From NCBI GenBank assembly GCA_025966175.1, contig JAOPVN010000585.1, positions 1-6,304 of the forward strand: a DNA stretch of 6,304 nt. Direction: 5' to 3'. Shown piece after piece: positions 1-5,776 of the stretch. Source of the stretch: Modestobacter sp. GTDB taxonomy: Bacteria > Actinomycetota > Actinomycetes > Mycobacteriales > Geodermatophilaceae. Both the position numbers and the translations under genes were made by a program. The notes below the pieces were generated by a model. The model saw only the letters and a program-made list of their open reading frames with translations. It was not told the origin of the DNA and ran no database searches. The first letter of the stretch is position 1. Each line of letters starts with the position of its first letter.

Positions 1-1
1 C

Positions 2-1240
2 TACGCCGAGGCGCACGCCCGCCTGGGCCGGCCGGTCGGCGCGGAAGAGGCCGAGGCCGCCGGCGGGACCTTCACCCCGGCCGTGGAGCTGCAGAACGGC
101 TGGCTACCCGGCTCCGTGCCGGTCAGCGCCGAGGCCTCGACCACGCGGGGACGCGGCCTGCTCGGTCGTCTTCCGATGCCGCCCTACATCCGCACCACGA
201 TCCAGATCTCCGTCGCCGGGACGCTGGCCGTCGTCGCGGACGCGGTGTCCGGGCAGCGGCTGTACTTCGCGGTGCTGGCGACCTTCTTGTCCTTCCTGCA
301 GGCAACCAACTCCGGCGAGCAGGCGCGCCGCGCCCTGTTCCGTACGGGCGGTACCGCGATCGGCATCGTGGTGGGTGACGTGCTCGTCCACGTCACCGGC
401 GGCCATGTCTGGTCGTCCCTGGCCATCGTGCTGGTGGCGATGTTCTTCGGCGTCTACCTGATCCGGCTGAACTACATGTTCCTCGTCGTCGCGATCACCG
501 TGACCATCTCCCAGCTGTACGTGCAGCTCGACGTGTTCAGCTGGCAGCTGCTGCTGCTCCGGCTCGCCGAGACAGCGATCGGCTCCCTCACCGTCGTCGT
601 CACGGTGCTGTTCATCGTGCCGCTGCGCCCGCAGCGGGTGCTCACCACCGGGGTGCTGCTCTGGATCACCGCCCTGCGCCGGCTGCTCGAGGCCGTCTTC
701 GGCCGGCTCGACGGGGAGCACGAGCCGCTTCGGCCGCTGATCCGCGCGGTCGACGCCACCTACGCCGAGCTGGTCGCCACCGCGGCACCGCTCCGGTGGA
801 TGACCTTCGGCCACCGGTCCAGCGGGCTCACCGAGGTGCTGTCGGTCAGTTCGGCCGCCCGCCAGTACGCGCGCTCCCTCGCCGCTCTGGTCGAGCAGGC
901 CGAGGCTGACGGGGAGGTGCTGCCGTGGGCCGACGACGCATCGCTGCGCCAGGCGGCTGAGCAGCTGCGGACGTCGGTCGACGCGATCGCGCACCGCCTC
1001 GACACTGGCGAGAACGGCTGCTACGTCCGGTCCGCCGCCCTCGTCGCACTCGCTCTCGACAGCCTCCGCCGACAGCCCTCAGGCTTCGCATTCGCGCTGA
1101 AGGACCTCACCCTGCTGGACGGCGCCCTGGCGCGGCTGGCGACCGCCCTGGAGATGCGCGCCAGCGACCACGACACCACGGGGCTCGGAAGGACCACAGC
1201 AATGCGGGGTGACCGCCCGTCCGTGACAGCGCCGATGTAG
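2..1240 (+). CDS. FUSC-family membrane transporter, C-terminal part (5' end outside window)
   Basis: Probable inner-membrane exporter of the fusaric acid resistance / aromatic acid exporter (FUSC, YccS/AaeB-like) superfamily. The frame is open from base 2, so the gene starts upstream of the window; a GTG at 83 lies inside the frame and has no good ribosome site. 412 residues are visible. Counting from the GTG, about six hydrophobic helices lie between residues 38 and 180 (around 38-55, 58-73, 88-105, 110-127, 131-148 and 154-180). They include a family-like RALFRTGGTAIGIVVG segment at the start of one helix and RLAETAIGS before the last. A soluble, mostly helical C-terminal region of about 200 residues follows, as is usual in this family, where the FUSC helical bundle is followed by a cytosolic part. 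Substrate cannot be read from sequence. The last residues and stop codon fall in a 15-bp tandem repeat, so the extreme C-terminus may be recently altered. Confidence 0.85.
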   Translation, partial: YAEAHARLGRPVGAEEAEAAGGTFTPAVELQNGWLPGSVPVSAEASTTRGRGLLGRLPMPPYIRTTIQISVAGTLAVVADAVSGQRLYFAVLATFLSFLQATNSGEQARRALFRTGGTAIGIVVGDVLVHVTGGHVWSSLAIVLVAMFFGVYLIRLNYMFLVVAITVTISQLYVQLDVFSWQLLLLRLAETAIGSLTVVVTVLFIVPLRPQRVLTTGVLLWITALRRLLEAVFGRLDGEHEPLRPLIRAVDATYAELVATAAPLRWMTFGHRSSGLTEVLSVSSAARQYARSLAALVEQAEADGEVLPWADDASLRQAAEQLRTSVDAIAHRLDTGENGCYVRSAALVALALDSLRRQPSGFAFALKDLTLLDGALARLATALEMRASDHDTTGLGRTTAMRGDRPSVTAPM

Positions 1241-1271
1241 CTGAGGACGACGTAGCTGAGGACGACGTAGC
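1237..1271. repeat. 15-bp tandem repeat, 2.3 copies, across the FUSC stop codon
   Basis: The unit gtagctgaggacgac occurs at 1237-1251 and again exactly at 1252-1266, followed by a partial third copy gtagc at 1267-1271. The transporter's TAG stop (1238-1240) lies in the first copy. The perfect identity suggests a recent slippage duplication. Confidence 0.85.
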
Positions 1272-1304
1272 GCCTCGGGCGCCCAGGCACTGCTCTCCAG
1301 GTCC

Positions 1305-1321
1305 GGGGCCGCCAGGGCCCC
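1305..1321 (+). terminator. candidate terminator hairpin after the FUSC gene
   Basis: A six-pair all-G/C stem, GGGGCC (1305-1310) with GGCCCC (1316-1321), closes a five-base loop 65 bases after the transporter stop. A smaller hairpin, GCGCC (1270-1274) with GGCGC (1278-1282), lies just before it. There is no T-run, which is common for actinobacterial terminators but makes the call uncertain, because G/C hairpins also arise by chance in such DNA. Confidence 0.3.
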
Positions 1322-1432
1322 CTTGAGGCCGCGGCGGATGCCAGACGTTGGCGGGCCCCCGCTGCTCGTGGTGACCGGACCCCGGCATCCCCGCCGTCGG
1401 CCAGGAGCTGCTCGGGAACCCAGCCGCCCGGT

Positions 1433-1444
1433 TCACCCGGGTGA
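1433..1444. promoter_or_regulatory. 12-bp perfect palindrome, possible operator
   Basis: tcacccgggtga is its own reverse complement. Allowing one mismatch (a T opposite a G), the symmetry extends to 18 bp, from GG at 1430-1431 to CC at 1446-1447. It lies in gene-poor DNA about 190 bases after the transporter and has no clear promoter beside it, so a function as operator or transcript hairpin is only a possibility. Confidence 0.2.
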
Positions 1445-1484
1445 GCCTGGAGGGTGGGTGCGGCAGCGAGAGGTGGGGTGCTCA

Positions 1485-1931
1485 TCACCCATGCCGTTGG
1501 CGCACGTGAGCCGCCGAGTGGAGTCGCCTGTGCCGGCCCGAGCTCCTGGCTTCTTGCAGCCGGTGACCGACTGACGCCGCCGCCACGTCGGAGAGTCGGC
1601 GGGCTGCTGGGCACCGTGGAGAACGCCCGGATCCCGCGGCGAACCCGCCCTGCATGGTGATACCTGCAGAGCGGGGTTGTGCTCGTGACCAGGACCAGGT
1701 GAGCCGGTGGTAGCCGAGGGCGAAGTCGACCGTGACCGCGGAGGTCAGGTACATCAACCAGCCACCCGTCGCGAGGCGGAAGAGGCCCGGAGCCCGAATG
1801 GCGGCCGCGATTCCGACCGTGGCGAAGAACTCGCTGAGGCAGCCGGCGAACAGGCCGATGCAGACCGGCCCGGCCTCGTCAGCGATCGCGCAAGAGCCGC
1901 AGCGCATTGGCCGCAGTAGTCCGCCCGGCAC
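1485..1931 (-). CDS. small hypothetical membrane protein, probably degraded at its 3' end
   Basis: Not a family I recognise. Read from the GTG at 1931 the product is 148 residues; an ATG at 1907 is an alternative start. Residues about 25-45 (VCIGLFAGCLSEFFATVGIA) and about 54-75 (LATGGWLMYLTSAVTVDFAL) are two hydrophobic helices separated by a short basic turn, and codons there carry G or C in the third position about nine times in ten, as in a real gene. After the sequence YHRLTW (about base 1695 and below) both the hydrophobic pattern and the codon bias disappear, and the remaining half is Arg/Ser/Ala-rich. The natural reading is a small two-helix membrane protein whose end has been lost by frameshift or rearrangement, or a remnant of a longer gene. 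No strong ribosome site is seen at either start. It converges on the transporter gene. Confidence 0.4.
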   Translation of the reverse strand: MPGGLLRPMRCGSCAIADEAGPVCIGLFAGCLSEFFATVGIAAAIRAPGLFRLATGGWLMYLTSAVTVDFALGYHRLTWSWSRAQPRSAGITMQGGFAAGSGRSPRCPAARRLSDVAAASVGHRLQEARSSGRHRRLHSAAHVRQRHG

Positions 1932-2379
1932 AGATGCGCTGACCCCAGCTGCGACTGTCGGTCCTGACCGTCTCGGTTCGCCGGGGTCACGGCATACGCG
2001 GCGCAGGGCGGCGCCGCGACCGCAGCCGGAGGACCGGGGAACGTCTCGGCTTCGGTGTCCTCGTCGGCGAGCTCACCCGGCGCGCGCACTGCGTCCCGGC
2101 ATCCACGCCGGCGTGCGCAGCGCCTGGGTGATGTCCGGAGTTCCCGGATTCCGGGCAGCAGGGAGGCGAGCGCGGTCCCGGGCTCAGCTCCGGCGGTTGG
2201 GGACTGCGCCGACACCGGCAGCCGTCGTGCCCGGTGAGCTGCATCCCCCGCTGGTGGGTAGTGCGCAACGCCCGCCGGCCGGAAGCAGAGATGGCTGGTG
2301 GCCCTGACGACACACGGCCGGCCACTCGCGATTCTCAGAGACAGCACAGGCCGACCCGCCGGACACCAGAGGTGACGTC
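1932..2379. other. intergenic stretch upstream of the Ser/Thr kinase, no gene recognised
   Basis: Several long frames cross this stretch on both strands, but their translations are low-complexity and Arg/Pro/Ala-rich, with no helices, motifs or codon bias to favour one frame. A perfect palindrome cacgccggcgtg (2104-2115) and an inverted repeat cccgga-t-tccggg (2143-2155) are present; both could be chance in DNA of this composition. The kinase promoter should lie here, but I see no convincing -35/-10 pair. Confidence 0.5.
2368..2374 (+). promoter_or_regulatory. ribosome binding site deciding the Ser/Thr kinase start
   Basis: AGAGGTG contains GAGG (2369-2372) seven bases before the ATG at 2380. 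It is the only good ribosome site near the start and favours the ATG over the in-frame GTG at 2389. Confidence 0.6.
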
Positions 2380-3384
2380 ATGCGACGAGTGCAGGAGAAG
2401 CGCTCCGGGACGACGGCCCCGCGCGGCCGGCCACCAGAGGGAGGACACCGCCGAGAGCGCCGTGCCCGTGTACGGCAGGCAGACAGCGAGCTGCGGCGGG
2501 AGGGCGTCGACGCCACCATCGCATGGCATCCGTCCACTGCCGGCCCGTCAGCAGGCCCGAGCCGGGTCCCCACCGTCCCGGCAGATGCCGCAGCCGACCG
2601 GATCGTCGCGGATCGCTATCGCCTCAGCACGCTGCTCGGCACCGGCGGCATGGGCGCTGTCTGGCTTGCCGAGGACGCCGTGCTCGGGCGCGTCGTCGCG
2701 CTCAAGCAGTTCACCGACCGGCGCAACCGGGCGTGCGCGCTGCCGGAGGCGCGAGCCGCAGCCCGCATCACGCACCCCGGCGTCGTCCGGGTGTACGACC
2801 TCGCCCTGGACGAGGAGGATGACTGGATCGTGATGGAGGCGCTCCCGGGCGAGTCGCTGGCGGCGATCATCCGTGAGCGAGGCCGCTTGCCGGTCGAGGA
2901 GGTCACGCAACTGGCCGTGCAACTGCTGTCGGCACTGCAAGCGATCCACGATGTTGGTCTGGTCCACCGCGACATCAAGCCCAGCAACATCCAGGTCTGC
3001 GGCGGCGGCCGAGTCGTGATCACCGACTTCGGATTGAGCTCGCCCGGCGGTGTGTCGGGTGGCCTGCGCGTCGGTGCCCTGACCGGGAGCCTCCCGTACA
3101 TGGCCCCTGAGACGCTCATCGACGGGAACTTCGGGCCTCCGTCGGACATGTACGCGCTCGGCGTGACTCTGTACATCGCGGTCGAAGGGCGCCCACCGTT
3201 CGAGCCGGGAGGGCCGCTGTCGGTGCTGGACTCGGCCCGGTCAGCTCGACCGGAACCAGCCAGGCACGCCGGCTCACTGGCACAGGTGCTCGATGGCCTC
3301 CTCGACAAGGACCCGGAGCGGCGGATGGACATCGCTCGGGCAGCTGAGCTGCTCCGCGCCACGGCACTCGTCACGACCACGTAG
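2380..3384 (+). CDS. Hanks-type serine/threonine protein kinase, soluble
   Basis: Transfers phosphate from ATP to Ser/Thr on protein substrates; cytosolic, because no membrane helix is present. The 334-residue product has an Arg-rich leader (1-75) and a kinase domain (about 78-328) with all core elements: Gly-rich loop LGTGGMGAVW (86-95), Lys109 in VVALKQ, Glu123 in helix C, catalytic HRDIKPSN (196-203, Asp198 and Asn203), DFG (216-218), APE (242-244), Asp256 and Arg315. All key residues are intact, so activity is expected. It lacks the transmembrane and PASTA parts of PknB-type kinases. The stretch between Lys109 and Glu123 is shorter than in PknB, and the Thr usual before the APE motif is Ser237. 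The activation segment holds several Ser and one Thr as possible autophosphorylation sites. No other in-frame ATG or GTG lies between codon 4 and the domain, which fixes the start. A response regulator follows 119 bases downstream. Confidence 0.93.
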   Translation: MRRVQEKRSGTTAPRGRPPEGGHRRERRARVRQADSELRREGVDATIAWHPSTAGPSAGPSRVPTVPADAAADRIVADRYRLSTLLGTGGMGAVWLAEDAVLGRVVALKQFTDRRNRACALPEARAAARITHPGVVRVYDLALDEEDDWIVMEALPGESLAAIIRERGRLPVEEVTQLAVQLLSALQAIHDVGLVHRDIKPSNIQVCGGGRVVITDFGLSSPGGVSGGLRVGALTGSLPYMAPETLIDGNFGPPSDMYALGVTLYIAVEGRPPFEPGGPLSVLDSARSARPEPARHAGSLAQVLDGLLDKDPERRMDIARAAELLRATALVTTT

Positions 3385-3436
3385 CCGGACCCGTCTCGGC
3401 AGGTACACGGGCCACCATGGAATCGGAGAGCACAGT

Positions 3437-3473
3437 GCGCATCCGCGTCGATGTCCGGGTAGCAGGGATGCGC
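3437..3473 (+). promoter_or_regulatory. inverted repeat in the leader of the response regulator
   Basis: GCGCATCC (3437-3444) and GGATGCGC (3466-3473) are exact 8-bp reverse complements with 21 bases between them. They are followed at once by a 7-bp inverted repeat, CGCCGGC-A-GCCGGCG (3473-3487). Both end before the preferred regulator start at 3504. They could be an operator, a leader hairpin or a weak terminator for the kinase gene; no T-run follows. Confidence 0.3.
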
Positions 3474-3503
3474 GCCGGCAGCCGGCGGTGCGATTCTGGG
3501 ATC

Positions 3504-3905
3504 ATGCTGCACTGCCTCATCGTCGATGACAGCCCGCCGTTCATCCAGGCCGCCCGGGGCCTTCTGGAGCGGCAGGGCATCACTGTCGTCGGCGCCGCCT
3601 CGACCAGCGACGATGCGCTACAGCAGGCACAGAGACTCCGCCCGGACGTCACGCTGGTGGACATCGACCTGGGCGGCGAGAGCGGCTTCGACGTCGTCAG
3701 GCGGCTGCGACGAGAGGCGGACCTGGCACGGATGATCCTGATCTCCACGCACGCCGAGCAGGACTATGCCGACCTGATCGCGGCGAGCCCGGCGGCGGGG
3801 TTCCTGTCCAAGTCGGCGTTGTCCGCCGATGCCATCCGCGGCCTGCTCGAGACGGGGGCCGACGGCGACAGTGCCGGTTCGGTCAGCGGGCCTGGCGGAA
3901 GGTGA
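3504..3905 (+). CDS. stand-alone receiver-domain response regulator
   Basis: A CheY-like phospho-acceptor protein of 133 residues made of a single receiver domain. Acidic Asp8 and Asp9 (LIVDD), phospho-acceptor Asp53 in LVDIDLGG, Ser81/Thr82 at the end of the fourth strand (ILIST) and Lys103 in FLSKS give the full active site. The domain ends at about residue 117 and only a Gly/Ser-rich tail of some 16 residues follows, so there is no helix-turn-helix or other output domain. An in-frame ATG at 3417 would add 29 residues (MESESTVRIRV...) that do not fit a receiver domain and overlap an inverted repeat; the ATG at 3504 places the first beta strand right after the Met, as expected. Neither start has a strong ribosome site. 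Likely partner: the histidine kinase at 4171. Its last 23 bases overlap a convergent small ORF. Confidence 0.9.
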   Translation: MLHCLIVDDSPPFIQAARGLLERQGITVVGAASTSDDALQQAQRLRPDVTLVDIDLGGESGFDVVRRLRREADLARMILISTHAEQDYADLIAASPAAGFLSKSALSADAIRGLLETGADGDSAGSVSGPGGR

Positions 3906-4047
3906 CGCCGGCCAGGACCCGGTGGTGGTCGTCCTCGGTCTCCGAGAGACTCGACGTGGCCAGAGTGCTCGGGACATCCTCGGTGGTGTGGGTCCGGAGC
4001 CTCACGGCGGACCCGGCTGAGCAGTCGCCCAGCTTCTCCGTCGTCAT
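3883..4047 (-). CDS. small hypothetical protein (54 aa), opposite strand between regulator and sensor kinase
   Basis: Not recognised. The frame starts with ATG at 4047 (MTTEKLGDCSAGSAVRLRTH...), reads through ...SETEDDHHRVLAGVTFRQAR and stops with TGA at 3885-3883. By my count 49 of 53 codons after the ATG end in G or C, well above the window average and similar to the firm genes here, whereas overlapping plus-strand frames give no sensible protein. The product is hydrophilic and acidic in the middle, with a short pattern near its end (HHRVLAGVTF) that looks like beta strands; no membrane helix or signal peptide is seen. An in-frame TAG lies six codons upstream of the ATG (4065-4063), so the start is well bounded. 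GGTGG about ten bases upstream is a possible ribosome site. It converges on the response regulator, overlapping it by 23 bases, and diverges from the sensor kinase. Confidence 0.5.
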   Translation of the reverse strand: MTTEKLGDCSAGSAVRLRTHTTEDVPSTLATSSLSETEDDHHRVLAGVTFRQAR

Positions 4048-4069
4048 GGGCGCGAACCACCGCTAGCCT
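4041..4069 (+). promoter_or_regulatory. candidate promoter for the sensor kinase
   Basis: TCGTCA (4041-4046; four of six matches to TTGACA) and TAGCCT (4064-4069; fits the actinobacterial TANNNT pattern) are separated by exactly 17 bases. This would start transcription near 4076, about 95 bases before the kinase start and upstream of the 22-bp palindrome. Such weak matches occur by chance, so this is tentative. Confidence 0.25.
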
Positions 4070-4100
4070 TCGGCCGTGAGCCCGCTGCGGCGGCCTCGAC

Positions 4101-4122
4101 GGACTCTCCCGCGTGTGAGTCC
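4101..4122. promoter_or_regulatory. 22-bp imperfect palindrome between the divergent small ORF and sensor kinase
   Basis: GGACTC (4101-4106) mirrors GAGTCC (4117-4122), with further symmetric pairs inside and a central CGCG (4110-4113); 18 of 22 positions are symmetric. It sits 48 bases before the kinase start and 53 bases before the small ORF's ATG. That position and size suit a dimeric regulator's operator, or an RNA hairpin in the kinase leader. Confidence 0.35.
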
Positions 4123-4160
4123 CGCGATCCCGCCACCGGGTGTTCGGAGGTATGCGGACC

Positions 4161-4165
4161 GGAGG
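4161..4165 (+). promoter_or_regulatory. ribosome binding site deciding the sensor kinase GTG start
   Basis: GGAGG lies five bases before the GTG at 4171. The spacing is good, and the product then begins with a short basic stretch directly ahead of the first membrane helix, as expected for a sensor kinase. Confidence 0.65.
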
Positions 4166-4170
4166 TCGAG

Positions 4171-5568
4171 GTGAGGGGCGGGCTGCTCCATCGCACGATC
4201 GTCGCGAGTGGCCTGCTCGCGGTGATCGTCGGCGCGACCTTCGCAGTTCTGCTCTCCATGATCGCTCAACTCCGCGAGGCCGGGGCGCGCGCACAGCACT
4301 CGGACGAGGTGCTCGTCGTCGCCAACCGGCTCGAGCGTCTCGTCGGAGACCTCGAGACGGGCGAGCGCGGGTTCCTGATCACCGCGGAGGAGGACCTCCT
4401 GCAGCCCTGGCAGGCCGCCCGGGCCGAATTCCCCGAGCAGGCCACGACGCTGGAACGGATGGTCGCCGACAACCCCGCACAGCAGGCCCGCGCGCGGGAG
4501 ATCGCGCAGGCCGGCACGTCCTACATCCAGGACTACTCGGTCCCGCTGGTCGCGGCCGCGCGACGCGACCTGAACTCGGCGCGGACCGTGACGGTGATCG
4601 CCGAGGGCAAGCGGCGCATCGACGCCATCCGGACCGATTTCGACCGCTTCGTTGCTGCCGAGCAGGATCTCGCGGGGGCGCGTCAGCTGCGGTCCGAGGC
4701 AGCCGACCACCGCGCGGTGGTCGTGGCGGCCGGTGGTCTTGCCGGATCGATCCTCGTGATCGTCGTGTTCGCCGGCTATCTCTCCAAGGCGATCGTCCGA
4801 CCTGTCCGACGGGCGGCCACCATGGCCCGCCGGCTCGCCGGCGGCGAACTCGGCGCGCGCACACCCGAGCGCGGCGTCGGCGAGATCGGCGTGCTCGAGC
4901 GCAGCTTCAACACGATGGCGAGATCGCTGGAGGAGACCCGTGAGGAGCTGACCGCCTCGCGCGCCCGGATCGTGGCCGCAGGCGACCAGGCACGGCGACG
5001 GATCGAGCACGACCTCCACGACGGAACGCAGCAACAACTGGTGGCACTGGTGCTGGACACTCGCTCCGCGGAGGCGGCCGTGCCGCCCGAGCTGCCAGAG
5101 CTCAAGGCCCAGCTGGCCCGCGTCGCCGACGGACTCGGTGGCGCGCTCGACGACCTGCGGGAGCTGTCCCGCGGCATCCACCCGGCGATCCTCAGCGAAG
5201 GTGGCCTCGGTGCCGCCCTCAAGGCGCTCGCGCGGCGCTCGGTGGTCCCGGTACTGCTGGAGGTGGACATCCAGCAGCGACTGCCCGAGCCGGTCGAGGT
5301 CGCGGCGTACTACGTCGTGTCCGAAGCGCTCACCAACGCCGCCAAGCACGCCCGGGCGTCGGTGGCCCGTCTCGACGCGCGGGCGGGAGACGGCGCCCTG
5401 AAGATCTCGGTCAGCGACGACGGCATCGGCGGCGCGGACGCGCGACGCGGTTCAGGGCTGATCGGTCTCACCGACCGGGTGGAGGCGCTGAGCGGAACGA
5501 TCTCGGTCAGCAGCCCGGCCGGGAAGGGCACCGCGCTGCGGGTCGAGCTGCCGCTCGACGGCCGGTGA
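4171..5568 (+). CDS. membrane sensor histidine kinase (CHASE3-HAMP-HisKA_3-HATPase_c)
   Basis: Autophosphorylates on His and passes the phosphate to a response regulator Asp. The 465-residue protein has a first membrane helix (about 9-31), an extracytoplasmic CHASE3-type sensor (about 32-182, with the signature GERGFLIT at 64-71), a second helix (about 183-204), a HAMP linker (about 204-256), a short coiled coil, a NarL-class dimerisation domain with HDLHDGTQQQL (280-290; His283 is the expected phospho-acceptor), then the ATPase domain. That domain shows the N box SEALTNAAKH (Asn389), SDDGIGG (415-421) and RRGSGLIGLTDRVEAL (425-440). All catalytic elements are present. The signal is unknown; CHASE3 domains are extracellular sensors without a fixed ligand. 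Kinases of this class usually pair with LuxR-type regulators; the only regulator in view is the receiver-only protein at 3504-3905. The gene is divergent from the small ORF ending at 4047. Confidence 0.95.
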   Translation: MRGGLLHRTIVASGLLAVIVGATFAVLLSMIAQLREAGARAQHSDEVLVVANRLERLVGDLETGERGFLITAEEDLLQPWQAARAEFPEQATTLERMVADNPAQQARAREIAQAGTSYIQDYSVPLVAAARRDLNSARTVTVIAEGKRRIDAIRTDFDRFVAAEQDLAGARQLRSEAADHRAVVVAAGGLAGSILVIVVFAGYLSKAIVRPVRRAATMARRLAGGELGARTPERGVGEIGVLERSFNTMARSLEETREELTASRARIVAAGDQARRRIEHDLHDGTQQQLVALVLDTRSAEAAVPPELPELKAQLARVADGLGGALDDLRELSRGIHPAILSEGGLGAALKALARRSVVPVLLEVDIQQRLPEPVEVAAYYVVSEALTNAAKHARASVARLDARAGDGALKISVSDDGIGGADARRGSGLIGLTDRVEALSGTISVSSPAGKGTALRVELPLDGR

Positions 5569-5589
5569 AGGATGGCGCCTCATGCCTCC

Positions 5590-5670
5590 TCACGGGCTGC
5601 CGTCGCCTCCGGGCGTCAGGTCGACGATCAGCCAGTTCCCCACCCGAGCCCAGCGCCGCCCGGCGGACAT
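5590..5670 (-). other. short coding-like tail on the minus strand, possible gene remnant
   Basis: From the ATG at 5670 a 26-residue frame, MSAGRRWARVGNWLIVDLTP..., ends with TGA at 5592-5590. The frame stays open far upstream, across the GtrA gene in another phase. Codons in the last 35 positions strongly favour G or C in third place and the VGNWLIVDL part reads like a real beta strand, loosely like the start of DUF1918-type small proteins. There is no ribosome site, so a leftover gene end is more likely than a working gene. Confidence 0.2.
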
Positions 5671-5776
5671 GTGCAGCAGAGACGCCGCGCACGACTCACC
5701 GGCATGCTGTCCGGTCAACGGGACCGCAGCCGGCGGCGCTCCCGATCCAGATGCGCCTCGGTGGCCGTCCTCGGGA

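Larger units (their letters stand above)
1241..1484. other. intergenic stretch, no gene recognised
   Basis: Reading frames cross this stretch on both strands, but none gives a protein that looks real; they are rich in Pro, Gly, Arg and Ser without family motifs. It contains the 15-bp tandem repeat, two G/C hairpins and a perfect 12-bp palindrome at 1433-1444. A short minus-strand stretch from the GTG at 1436 has high third-position GC but no recognisable protein, and could be decayed coding sequence. Confidence 0.5.

Noticed and set aside
104..994. 296-codon minus-strand frame under the transporter gene
   Set aside because: Composition is Gln/Arg/Asp/His/Gly-rich noise, while the plus strand shows clear membrane helices.
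1476..1490. Small stem gggtg-ctcat-caccc
   Set aside because: Only five pairs, with no gene or T-run placed to use it.
1323..1574. Plus-strand frame in the gene-poor stretch
   Set aside because: Low-complexity Pro/Arg/Gly translation, no ribosome site and no family resemblance.
2104..2155. Palindromes cacgccggcgtg and cccgga-t-tccggg upstream of the Ser/Thr kinase
   Set aside because: Short, G/C-only or nearly so, and 220 or more bases from the start; likely chance in this composition.
2328..3497. The 8-mer gcgattct occurring upstream of both the Ser/Thr kinase (2328-2335) and the response regulator (3490-3497)
   Set aside because: Considered as a shared -10-like element, but the distances to the starts differ and the flanks do not match; an 8-mer shared once is weak evidence.
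3417..3503. Upstream ATG giving a longer response regulator
   Set aside because: The 29 extra residues do not fit a receiver domain and the region is occupied by inverted repeats; the ATG at 3504 fits the family start.
2616..3512. 298-codon open frame on the minus strand across the Ser/Thr kinase
   Set aside because: Shadow of the kinase, whose motifs are all intact on the plus strand; the antisense product is Ser/Arg/Pro-rich without motifs.
4140..4943. 267-codon plus-strand frame overlapping the sensor kinase
   Set aside because: Arg-rich translation in another phase of the kinase gene, with no motif.
4063..5349. 428-codon open frame on the minus strand
   Set aside because: It mirrors the well-supported histidine kinase; long antisense frames are expected in such GC-rich genes and its translation is Arg/Asp/His-rich with no domain.
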